Source: Psococerastis gibbosa (lineage: Eukaryota > Arthropoda > Insecta > Psocodea > Psocidae). Taken from it: a stretch of DNA of 64,000 nucleotides. The stretch spans positions 31,825,089 to 31,889,088 of the forward strand of contig OZ020488.1 of NCBI GenBank assembly GCA_963971405.1, in the 5' to 3' direction. Within the stretch, counting starts at the first letter, position 1. The number at the start of each line of letters is the position of its first letter. Made by a program: the position numbers and the translations under genes. Under the pieces are notes generated by a model. It made no database searches and had not been told where the DNA came from. It saw nothing but the letters and a program-made list of their open reading frames with translations. Below, in pieces: positions 23,690-35,700 of the stretch.

Positions 23690-26270
23690 TACAAAGGGAA
23701 ATTTCCTCAAAACACTTGTGAAGATCGTTTTGGGCGAATTCCATTAATTTCCGGCCGCTGGATGGGGAAAACCTGATATGGTGGTGACCGTGTTGGCTAG
23801 TTATGTATTTTAATATGTTGAAGATGTAGCCTAGTTTTCTGGTGAGAGCGGTGAGGTCTTGTGAAACCATTTAATGAGCTTAAGTTGTACACAATGCGAA
23901 AAGGGGAAAATTATAACTCGAGCAGAAGAAGAAGAAATATTTGTAAGATAAAAATTACAGTGACCACCCCTGGAACGGGGAACAAATGAGGAAGTGTGAC
24001 CCCTCCCCCACAGTGAAATATGGCGCCAATTACCGCCGCGACCTGCCCGTAAAACATGGTTTTCTTTCACAGTGAGGAAATACAAGTAAATAATGGGGGC
24101 ATTAAGGGAACGCATGGCCTCCATAACTCTTGGCGGACGGGGCTCGTTCATCACAGGCGGAGGCTCCTTGCCTTTTTCTAATCACGCCCCCGCTCTCTTC
24201 GGCTTTCCCCCTTTCATTGCTGACGGCTCTTTATATTCTTCAGCACTACAACTCTCCATTTCGCTAATGAAGCTGGCAACTTGTTGTGATAATCCTAATC
24301 AGCAATATTCTCAATGGAGGTGTACTACAATGAATGCCACAACATAACCCATCAAATATTGGGTGTCTATGTAAGTATATAACGCTATACGGTATGCTAT
24401 AATGCTCTATTTTTGGAATCATGCTTGAATCTATACAGTTTACAAGTTCTTACTACACGCAAGTAGCATGTACCTATTAGATGTATAGTAGAATGTTCCA
24501 GATAAATTGAATTTATTGGACATTTAGGTCTATTTGCCAAGAAATGTTTATTTATTTATGCTAGACAATTTCCTACGATACAATTAGCAAGACTACTAGT
24601 TCCCACCACATAAGTTGCTTTATTGGCTACAAATTACAATCATGTTCCTACAAACAAGATCTTACAATACAGTATGGCTACAAGCTGTAGCAATATAAAA
24701 GTAACATGGCTACAAGTTCTTGCAATACAATTTCAAAAAGAAGTGGTCAAGTGAAAGAGGACAATATAGTGATGGTGACATAAGAAATAGCAATATATCA
24801 CCATGCCTTCCCGAATGAAAAGGTGGACATTTTACTTCGGAAGATCGTTATTAGGGGTAGTCAAGGAATGGGATAGACTAATGAAATTAAGCATAGAAGG
24901 AACATAAATAAAGATTGAAATCTCTTTGTGTTTTATTTACATTTTATTGCCATTTTTCCCGACCTTACAATAATGCGCATCCATAATATGGCGATGCCGT
25001 GCTTTTTTGAGGAGTTTGTAATAACCTAGTGAAATCATCATGTGGGGCTTGTCATAATCTGTGATATATCGTGAACCTGTGAATCATATGTATATAAGCT
25101 ATTTTTATACGAGGAACTGGCTGATGGGTTTAGGCTGGCGCACCTAAACAACTTATGCAATGGAGGTGATTATTTTCTACTCATATATTAGGCCTATAGA
25201 ACACTCGTTAAAAAGGGAAAACAATTAGGTATCATTATTGATTGCAGTTAGGCGAACTTTTAAGAATGATTGTCGCACCTCAAAGGGGGGGGGGGCAACT
25301 GCCCTGGTGACTCCCCTGTATGGCTGCAAAGGTTTAGTTAAAGCCTTTTTAAAAAATAGAAACCTAGAAATGAAACTGCCAATCAAAGTAGGCCTACCTG
25401 TTTTATATTGTTCAATAGTTAGGTATTATTAGTCAAGTGATAATGCAAACATCAACATAAAATTTCTAAGCCTATATAATTAAATAATTTGCCGCATTCA
25501 TGATTCAACGTCATTGGGTTGTTTCCACGGTTTGGCTATAAAAAAGAGCAGGGTCTGCCTAGAAATTGCGATTTAGCTGCATTCTAGCGTTTTTTTTGAG
25601 GAATTACAATAGTGACAGGGCTTTAATAAAGCTGCCAATAGGAAAGCAAGAGTCATCTAGCGGAATACTACCAAACTAGAGAGCTTGTGGCCCCCAGATA
25701 GAGAGGGGACACGCATTTATCAAATTCCGTCTTCACTGATTCCGGAAATTATTCAAAGAGCCATTCACGAGCGATCCATTCCAATGCTCCCCAACTTTAT
25801 CGAAGCTGTAATAATTCCATTTTCAGGCTATCTAGGCAACCGCATTACAGTGATTGTTTAAAAATGAGGTTGGGGTTGTTTTGAATGAATACTAGACAGT
25901 AACATTTACACACATTACTTACGAATTACATAGTTAATGTTAGGGTAGGCCTTTTTTTTCAAATGTAAGTCGCACATGGGCGTGTTATAACAATTATAGT
26001 TGTAAGGACTTTTGATGTAAATAATAAAGGTATGGAATGTTGTGTTTGAAGAGGAATTGGCTTCAATTTGAAGCAATCTTGATGTAGGCTATTATAATAG
26101 ACTTGTAGCAAATGGGAAAGTTAATGAAAAAATGAATAAAGTGAAGTAGCTTCAAGTAATTTATTCACAATACGTAAACTGATTTACCAAATACAGTAAA
26201 AAGGAGACCTTGCAAGTTACTTAAATTGAATTACGGGCTTAGTGCTCACTAATGACTCGTAGACTGTTGT
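23690..26270. other. No gene recognised
   Basis: Two stretches without repeat ends look less AT-rich than their neighbours (24000-24230 and 25680-25880). They may be conserved non-coding DNA. No exon could be supported. Confidence 0.35.
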
Positions 26271-26278
26271 GCGATCAG

Positions 26279-26473
26279 CAAGGCCGCAGCCAGGATATTT
26301 TTTCGGGGGAGGGGGGGGGTTTAGAAATTTCATTGGGTGTTACATAGTGGTTTTTATTTTTCCTCTCAAAATCCGATTCTATCCAATATCAAGCCATTTC
26401 ATTTCGGGGGGGTGGGGGGGGTGGGGGTGGGTTTGAACCCCATGAACCCCCCCCCCCCTTGGCTACGGCCTTG
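26279..26473 (+). mobile_element. hAT-like MITE, CAAGGCCGTAGCCAGG family, copy 1
   Basis: It begins CAAGGCCGCAGCCAGG and ends CTTGGCTACGGCCTTG, with a perfect 8-bp duplication GCGATCAG (26271-26278 and 26474-26481). It carries several G-tracts and a right-end C-tract. It lies 66 bp past the desaturase stop. Confidence 0.9.
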
Positions 26474-26537
26474 GCGATCAGTGTAAGAAAACGGTAAATT
26501 TATGTTCTGTATATTCATGTAAAATACAGGAAGCTTA

Positions 26538-26543
26538 TTTATT
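26538..26543 (-). promoter_or_regulatory. AATAAA polyadenylation signal overlapping the desaturase stop codon
   Basis: The minus strand reads CAACAATAAATAAGC, so an AATAAA hexamer contains the TAA stop. If used, the 3' UTR would be very short and would end before the hAT-like element at 26279-26473. Use is inferred; only the motif is seen. Confidence 0.4.
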
Positions 26544-26715
26544 GTTGATCGACGAATTCTAATTTGTTGCTCCTATATGCTAGTGGGTTTTCCGATAATC
26601 TTTCCTGCATATCCTTCATAACTTCTTCCTTAGATGCTTCAGTGACTGCCTTTCCAGTTCCATAGAAAACTTCTTCAGTATAGATTCGATCCTTACGCCT
26701 GTAGGTTCCATGTAG
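26539..26715 (-). CDS. Desaturase-family gene, coding exon 6 and stop
   Basis: The acceptor is AAATTTTTTCCAG|CTACATGG, phase 0. It encodes 58 residues starting LHGTYRRKD, a typical C-terminal LHGT motif after box 3, and a charged tail. Stop TAA is at 26541-26539. The upstream intron (26716-26982) is short and mostly one repeat copy. Confidence 0.9.
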   Translation of the reverse strand, partial: LHGTYRRKDRIYTEEVFYGTGKAVTEASKEEVMKDMQERLSENPLAYRSNKLEFVDQQ

Positions 26716-29700
26716 CTGGAAAAAATTTAAAGGTTTAGTATTACGATGCCATTTTTGGTCATTGGAAAACTGGCATACGTTCTCGATGTCAACCTACACC
26801 GGCTACAAGCGATAATGGACAAGCTGACTAAGCTGAGACAAGCTTACCATTGACGCAATGAAACAGGCGATAGCATGACTTAACCATGTAGGGATACGAG
26901 TCTAGTCGAGTTCTCTGACAACTAGACTATTGGATTCCTGACCTAGTTCAGTCGCAGAATGGTAGACCCCAAAGACTCTTACCTTATCCCAGTATTCAAT
27001 GTTGAATGCAAAATTGACGTGAAAGTATTGGTGATGGTTGTCATGGAATATAGCGTCAGGTTGCCAGGGCTGCCACCATTGAGCTTTAAAATTGACACCA
27101 GAGTGATCGATGATGCCGTGGTAATAGACGTAGAACACCAGAGTGTAGAATAGAACTGGAAAAGAATAAGTGAATCTTAATCTGCTATATCACTAGATTG
27201 TACTCATGTAGGCTACTGTCCAGTAACGAACTCGCAAAACTGCAAAAAATCCACCACGATCTGTTTAGCCTGCCTAGCTCATAAGTTTAAGATGTTGTCA
27301 TCAGGCTGATTCTGTTTGTTTAACGTGTACCCAATGTTCACAGATAGTGTACGCTTTGGTAAATTTGTAGTGTACCATAACTTATTGTACCCATTACCCA
27401 TACTACTGCTGGCTACTGCAGCCCATCTGCTTACTATAGTTTCGTTTTTTTTTTAGGTGGAACTTTTGCTTATTGTGAACCAGTTCGCCTACATATATTA
27501 TTTGCTGTTGTTTCCCAGCCCTTGTCTTCAGCATTTTTCCTGTCAGCCTGGCTTGGGAAATGAGTCTGTTTCTTAACGTGAGACACACAAAGGGCAGACT
27601 CCTTCACCACAGGAAGAAGGGGAGTTGACTGACAGTGTGGACCCTGACTATAGTGGATTTCGAACCACTTGAGGTATCCAGGACTCCACATGTATTTTAG
27701 ATTGACTGCTGGTCTCAGCGCGTTATCATGTCCCACCGTGTAGGCTGCCAATGCTGGGTACACTGTCAAGTTTGCTGCAGTTTTGAACAGGCTCTGTTCT
27801 GTTGGATTCAACTTGGTATGGCCAGTGGCCTGTATATGCAACCTGAGGTTTCATATTGCGCCCCTCCCCAAGGCCGTAGCCAGGATTTTTTTCGGGGGGG
27901 GGGGGCTAGAAATTTCATTGGCTATTACATAGTGGTTTTTATTTTTCCTCTCTAAATCTGATTCTATCTAGTGTCAAGCCATTTCATTTCGGGGGGGGGG
28001 GGGGGGGTTTGAACCCCCATTAACCCCCCTTGGCTACGGCCTTGCCCCTCTCACTACACCTTTCCTTGGCTCAGGTAGCTGTGTCAGTTTCACTCTCAGC
28101 GGGTCTACTATGGCGATTATTTTTAATACTAACCCGGAAATAAATATGAAAACAAGATAATTCTACAATGGAAAGTGCTATACAAAATTGTTTTGTTTAC
28201 ATTTTTAGCCCCTAGAATAAGTTAATACCAATCGCCATAGTATGCCTCATTTTGCTTCGATATTACTGGTTTCATTCGTCCTCGTAGTGGGTAGTCAAAC
28301 AACAATCGTATTTGCACATTCTGGTAGTCCCTATCACGTCTGACGTGTCTTCTATCATGTATAAACGTTCCCTGAGTATGGTAGTTCGAACATAGCAGCA
28401 GCAGGATGTATACAGTGCACCTTTTCAGATTGCTTACTTTGACAAGTGCAATTCAGTGATTCCTTCCTCTTCCCCATTAGTGCCGCGTGCGCAGCGTTGG
28501 GGGGTCGCCCCGAATCCATTTCCTGAACTCGTCCTGGTCGGACGTTAACGCCTTGAGCTCGGCCATTGTTTTCCCCATTGCTCCGGTGAGTTGTTCAATC
28601 CTTTCCTCACGGGTTGTCCTCGGTCTGCCGATGGGTCTAAGTCACTGATTCCAATATGAAATGTGTTTCAACAAGCTATGGCGTTGGCTAAGGTATAATT
28701 TTTCTAATATTATTAATATTTATCTGATATTATTTATTTATCTAATATTATTAATATATGCTTACGGTAATGTAGGGGAATGATGAATATAGGAAGGACC
28801 ATAACCAATTGCATAGACATGGACTCAACTGGATGAAGCGCTGTCACCGAAAATGCTGTGGGCTGCTTGTACTTGTGGTGCATTTTATGAAAATGTTTGT
28901 AAAGGAACGGCAGGTGGTATATCCGATGCATCCAGTAAGCGCAATAATCTTGATATAGGAAGTAAATCTGAAAAAATAAGTTATTTTCCTAGTTGACATT
29001 TTATTAATTCAGCTATCAACTCGCTCATAAATCGTTTCTAAGAATTTCTTTCATGGGGTTTGCAGGTAGTAAATCAAAATCAAGACCTTACAGTTTACAA
29101 TTTCATTTTACGTATATGAACTGTGAGCAGCTATAAGTTGTTGCTCACAGACTTCTCCGAAAAGATTAAATATTTTGTAAAAGCTAGCTTACTTAATGTA
29201 TAAGTTCTTCAAATTGAGGGAATAGGCTATAAGGAGTCATTTTTAGATGTTAATATTTAATAAAATTGAATCAGTCATGAAATGGTGAAATGAATAAGTA
29301 GGCCTAGTAAAATCCTAGCTTTATCTTCCTAAAATAAATAAATAAATAAATATTGACTTTTTTGTTCTATTAAGCCAGCTAGGGCTATAAAGTAAGTCCT
29401 CTCTTACACTGAACCTGCTTTCAGGAGCGGGCACAAGGGGGGGGGTCATGGGGTCATGACCCCCCAAATTTTATTGGAAATTGAAAAAAAATACACATAA
29501 CATCTTATACAAGATTTTATTAAGTTCTGGTTCAGGCAGCCCTGGTGCCCCCCTAAAAAATATCGCTGTGCCCGCCCCTGCCTGCTTTACATGCCCTCAA
29601 AAAATGTAGCAAGTGTGGGATTCAAACCAACAACACCTTTCGGGTGAAAGTCGGAGTCTGTATACCACTACTCTACATGTCCTGACAATCGTATTACAAT

Positions 29701-32700
29701 AATGAACAAGCAGGCACAGTTTATCAGATTAAAATTAATAAGGTCAATCGAATTAAACAGGTGTTCACAAAATACCAAATGATTATCTGACAATCTGGCC
29801 ACATTGAAATATTGAATGTTATCATGAGAGCAAAAAAATCAATAATATGCTGAGAATTTGCATTCAATTTTTCAGATTGGCTGTTCTACATAAGTACCTA
29901 TATAATGTATGCTTAGTACAAAGTTAATCTCTTCCTCAACATTCAATTATAACTTTAAAAGTTAAAGTCCAGGGGACAGTAACTAAATTAAAGTAAAAGT
30001 AAAGTAAATATACGGTATTTAAAAGAAAAAAAATTCGTTCGTAATACATTAATTGATTAATAAACATATGGGGCCCGTTAGGCTAGGCCCGTGATGGGCC
30101 CCTAAACAGTTTGCAATACAAACAATATTTAAATACACTAATCATTTCACTGTTAAATCATATATAAAAATCACAGAAAAAAAATATTAGTAAGAAACAA
30201 GAAAGAAATAATAATAATAATAATAATGGTATTTATAAGTAGATAGCTTTAATCAAATTATCGACTTCGATGGCAGGTGGTAACGTGCTTGTACTTGTGC
30301 GAGTCTTTACACGCCATGCAATCGGAGACGTGTCGTACTCATCACGGGTAATAACCTACAGAGGCGACTGAAAAGGTCAATCGGATACATTCATTAAATT
30401 GTTTGTAGCCTATGCGATTTATCTTTTTTAAAAAAAAAAAAAAAATAAAAATAACAGCTTGAGCTGCGGCCCATATTTTTATAAAAATGCTAATACAAAA
30501 CATATGATGTTTGATTATTTTGATATTGTAGCCTAAGTTTTGGGAGAAAGGGAGTTAAGGGAGAAATTATTAATATTATTATTATATTGATCCAGTACAA
30601 TACATTATATTGATACAATAAAATCATATACCGCAAGGCTTCAGTCAGCCCGTGTGCGGTTTCGGTTATGGATAAACAGTACATGCAATTCAATCGCAAT
30701 ACAATACAGTAGTTAAATAATTAATTAATTATTGGGTAGTAGTATTAATCAGGTTAGTTGTATCAGTAGATAGTTAGTAAGTTAGTAAAAGTTAATTCAA
30801 TTCGTAATGTTTGTTAGTAATTAATTTCTGTTCTCAGCCATTTCTCTAAATTTCTTTTAAAGATGGATACATTTTTAGCTGTTTTAATCTCAATGGGAAG
30901 TTTGTTGTAGTAATGTAATCCAGTGAATTCTGTTTGCCTCTGTATTAATGTAGTTTTGGGTCTGACTTGTATTAATGGTTGTGTTTGTATGTATCGTGTT
31001 GTATGGTTGTGATTTACTGTTTCCTTCGATTTCTTATTTTTGTATATCTGCAGAATAGATTCTTTCACAAATATTTGTTGAATAGTAAGTGTATTAGATA
31101 TTTCAAATAAAGTGCTGGTGGGAAAAGTTTTTGGTTTCTTATGTATAATTTTTGGGATTTTCCGTTGTATAACATTTAACTTGTCTATGGTGTTTTTAAA
31201 TGCTCTTATTCCATATTGCAGATGTGATTGTACCAGGGCATGGTAGATTGTTTTTAACAGTATTGGATTAGCTATATTTTTGAGTTGTACAAATTTGTAG
31301 ATAGTCTTTCGAAGTTTTTGTAACGTATACTGTATGTGGCCTTCCCATTTCAACTTGTCATCAATTATTAGACCTAAATATAAAGTGCACTTTTTAAATT
31401 TTGCATTCGTCCTCCCGAACGTGTCGACGTGAACTCTACTGCATTCATGAATAAATAATGACTTTTTGATTTATTACTAAGCCAACCTAGCGGAGTTAGG
31501 GCTATAAAGCCTTCTCTTACACTCAACTAGGAAGGCCCGGGACCGCCTGCTTTACATGCCCTCATAAGCAACCTCCAACCAACAACCTTGTGGGTGAAAG
31601 TCAGACCAGTAGGTAATGTACGCTACGTACCGTAGTATAGTATTTTATTCGTATACATTAAAATTTAAATTAAAAAAAAATACTTAGTACAAACGGTATA
31701 TTTATATTATATAAGTATTTATATATATTATATTATATTAAGTATATTTACCGGAAGTTGCAGAAACAGCCAAGGCCAACCATAATCGAGGAAATTATAG
31801 TAAATAGTTGAATATCCGCCGTTGGCAATGTAGCAGGCTAATGCGGCAGATACGACGCTGTTGAAGAGCAGTGTCATGGACCCGTATAGGATCTCGTGGC
31901 GCTCCAGCGCTGGATCCATGAACTTGGTTGGCTGGCACTTCCAGTCGTAGGGCCTGTCGCGCTGACGGACGTAGAAATACCACTGCAAGTAGCAGAACAA
32001 TAAATTGTTGGCGATTCTTGCAATTGCAATTTGCCGACATCTTCTCCATTGTAGCCATAGTAGTAGTAGTAGTAGTAGTGTTCGTCGGGTTAATAACGAC
32101 TTAGGCCTCAAATTTGGGCCCATAGAGCGACCCCGACTTGACTGTCCTATGCCAGCCCATAGGACAGTGGACCTCCTGATTATAGTGGATTCCGAACCAC
32201 TTGGGAAACACAGTGAAGTCACACGATTAGTTCGGAGGTGACCAGGACAAGTCCTACCATGTTTCCCTACCGGCACTGTGCACAGAACCAAGTCATCTGC
32301 AGCTTTGAACCTGCTCTGGTCCGCTGGATTCAACTTGGTTTGGCGGCCGGCTAACCATTGTAGCCATAAGGCTAGTAGAAGATTTTTTTTTAGAAAATTG
32401 TGAAAACTCATTAAAAGAAGAAGCGAGAAATAAAAAGTAAATAGGCTAAGTAAAGACATTATTGTACTTTTTGATTATTTTATTGATGAAGCAGTTTTGT
32501 CTGCGATCGACATCTTCAGTGGCTTCAGACTTTTAAATTGTATCGCCGAGGTTGAGCAGCTCAGTTCAGGCTCAGTTGCTGCTGAGCCTCCAAGATACAA
32601 TATACAAGTCTACTATATGCCACTGAAGATGTCAACCGCAGATGTTGACGAAACGTTTGAAAGTACGCTTTCAGATTGACCACGGCATATCATTCCGGAT

Positions 32701-35700
32701 TCGCATGCTTAATCAAGTTACTCTGGCAGTGAAATGATTGTAATAATATTTTATATATAATTTTAACATTTTAACTGAGTTTCCCACTTTAAAATGAAAT
32801 AGCTTAATAGTCAACTAATATGGAGCACGATTGTGACTTAACTGTTCGATTTAACCCTAATTTGGGCCAAACACCCGCCATATGATGTTTTTTCAAGCAG
32901 AATACTTACGTGGATGAATCCGCCTATGAGAAAATAGATGACGTATCCAGCCAAAGTGGACCAAATTACAAACGAACCGAGGTTCTTCAGGTACAAAGAT
33001 TCCAGACTTATATTTCTCCATGAGAAAGGCTCACTTTGAATTTCTGTGGGTGTTGATATTAAGCCTATGTGCTTGAGAAAATGAACTAGAACTATCACCC
33101 ATTCTCCTGAAAATAATTTAGTAGTTTTAATTAGGTATCTTTGTTAATGAGTAGGAACGGAATTGTTATATTAGCTAATGAACAGAAAATCTCTTCTTCT
33201 ACATGAAAGGCAGGTAGTTACGATCCAATATGCTGCAACACAGCTACATTAAACAGGGATTGAAGAAGCGACATAATTGTTAATTATAACTAGGCTTTTT
33301 AATAATGTTAGAAAATGTTTCTTTATTCCGACAAATAACTATGACTGTCGGTACACCTATTACAGCAATTTTATATGAAATCACAGTGTGCAGGAGAATG
33401 AAATAATGTAATTTCTATGCATTAACTTGCAACAGGTTGATTCGCCCTTCGCTTGACAGTTGGTGCAAGTTCTGAATTTCATGCCTATATAGCCTTTCAA
33501 TCTGGACACCATCGTCCGCTCTTCGGGCAGTTATCAGTCATTGGGCTGTTAGGGAACCAGAGTTGCTCTGAGGGACTGACGGACAAACAGGTACCAGGTA
33601 GCTTTTTAGTGATCCGTTTATATCAATTCAGTTCTCTCAAGTTCATCCGATCATTTATTCAGTTCATCGTCCGGCGATCTCTTTGAACTGTTGAAGGAGT
33701 TCCATCTCTCACAAGACATGACGGAACTTTCAATCAAAAAGACCTGTCAACTTGTTCAGTTCTTTTCGAACGGGTGACCGGACCGGACCTGATGATGGTA
33801 AGTTGACAAGATGGTTGTGCTAGCCGATCTGGGGGCTGGCGAGTTGTGAATGAACGAATTCAACACAACGCTAGCAGGTACTAGTGAATTAATATATATA
33901 TAATGGGCAAAAATAGCACAGAAAGAGTATAAATATTAAAATAAAAGGATTTGTGCAACTGTCATCACAAAATTAACCTGTTGACCCGCGCATTGTCTGC
34001 TTATCAATTATCAGCTAAAAAATGACACTAAGAAGTGTGCGCAATATCAACTCGCCCTAGGCAGTATATTCAAGAAAGCAGTCAGAGCTTTTAATTTCAA
34101 GAAATTTGGGATATGCTTCAGTTTCCACATTGTTCCAGGTACCTCGCGTAAGCTATGTCCACTTTAGAGTATATGATATACTGTATATTTTCAGACCAAA
34201 CAAAAGTGTACGCTATGGGAACTGGCTGGGGTAGAGTTTGAAGTTGATAAACTTGGGACGCTTGCTTGACTGATGATTTTGAATTTACAGAAAGTAAAAA
34301 CACAGGGCATCAGTTACATTTCATTATAATTATCATTCGAACATTTATCATTCGAACATTTATCATTCGAACATTTTCATTCGAACATTTATCATTCGAA
34401 CATTTATCATTCGAACATTTATCTGACTCCAGCCTATCCCAAAGAAGAGAAATTATCCTATTTAACAGTAACAGATAAGTTAAGGAATACTGTTAGGCAC
34501 AGCCATGCATTGGAGGTTGGGAAATGGCGGTGGCTTTCACCAGTATTCCAGCCTAACAAGCCCTTAGATAGTCGTAATAGCTCTGAGGAAAACATATAAA
34601 ATAACCGGTCCGAGTTTACTCGAACATGCTTTCCAATTTATAAATTAGTAGATAGACATAGTGTGTAATTTCATAGAAAGTAATTTCCCTATGGTTAAAT
34701 TTCAGATCCCTCGATGGGGGGGGGGGGGGGGGGTCCACCTCAATATATTAAAAACCCCTTAAAACTCAATTGCATATTTTGGAACGATACGTTATAACAG
34801 CAGTAACAATGACACATGGCACGCAATGTATTGGAGCATAAATATAAATAATTTTCCATAATTTCTTCAAAAAATAATTTTTTGCACAGACCCAAATATT
34901 TTTTGGGAATACAACCTGTCCAGTTTTGTTACTCTATTGAACACCTGAAACTTGCCTTAAGGTAGACATCATCGATAGAAAAGTTTTGCAGAATAATAAT
35001 TATTTTAGTCATTTTTCATTAAAATTGAGTTATTTTTATGTTTTACCCCCAGAAGCAAACTATCAAGGGGCAAGCGACCCCCCGCATTTTGTTAAAATTA
35101 ATAACGACTACAATATATGTGAATTTAAAAGAAATCGTTGTAGCCGTATTGGAGAAATAATTTTTTTAGACGTTTTTTTGGAGTTTTTTGATAATAAAAC
35201 CCCCCAAATTGCTTAGCCCAAAATTAAAAAAAAAAAATAGTTCCGAGGTATGATTTTTGTAAACCTACATGCAGACTTTTATCAAAATCGGCCGAGTAGT
35301 TTGCCCGGAAATCGATGAACAGACAGACAGACATACAGACAGACAGACAGACAGAGCGACAGACAGACATTTCGTAAAAACCACTTTTTTGGGTTCCTGG
35401 GACCTCAAAACGTGTAAATCCGTTGAAATCTCGGAATCGAAAATGTCGACCATCACAAAGCTTTCCTTATACTACATATAAATTAGAAAGCAATAAATCG
35501 CCCATGTGGCATAATACCTTGCGTAGTAGCCAGTGGCGTAAATAACTTCTGCTGCGCCCCTTCCCCCGCAAGACCTTTCGACCAAAGGCTTTGGTGCGCC
35601 CTACCTTGACTCATGATTTCATCTTTTTTATGAGTGATAGTCAGCAATAATGGTAGGTATTATAGTCAGCATGGATAACAAATTGAAATTCAGTATTTTT

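Noticed and set aside
31795-32459. 243-residue minus-strand open frame as one gene
   Set aside because: Only 31982-31752 is coding, as shown by the acceptor at 31983 and the family match. The upstream part is intron with a dispersed repeat and a (TAG)n run.
34333-34421. Regular short repeats resembling a CRISPR array
   Set aside because: The units are 15 bp and directly adjacent without unique spacers, and the genome is eukaryotic. It is a minisatellite.
35265-35481. Open frames with SVCLSVCLSV or DRQTDRQT runs
   Set aside because: They are translations of the (GACA)n array inside a repeat element, with stops on either side in the other copy.
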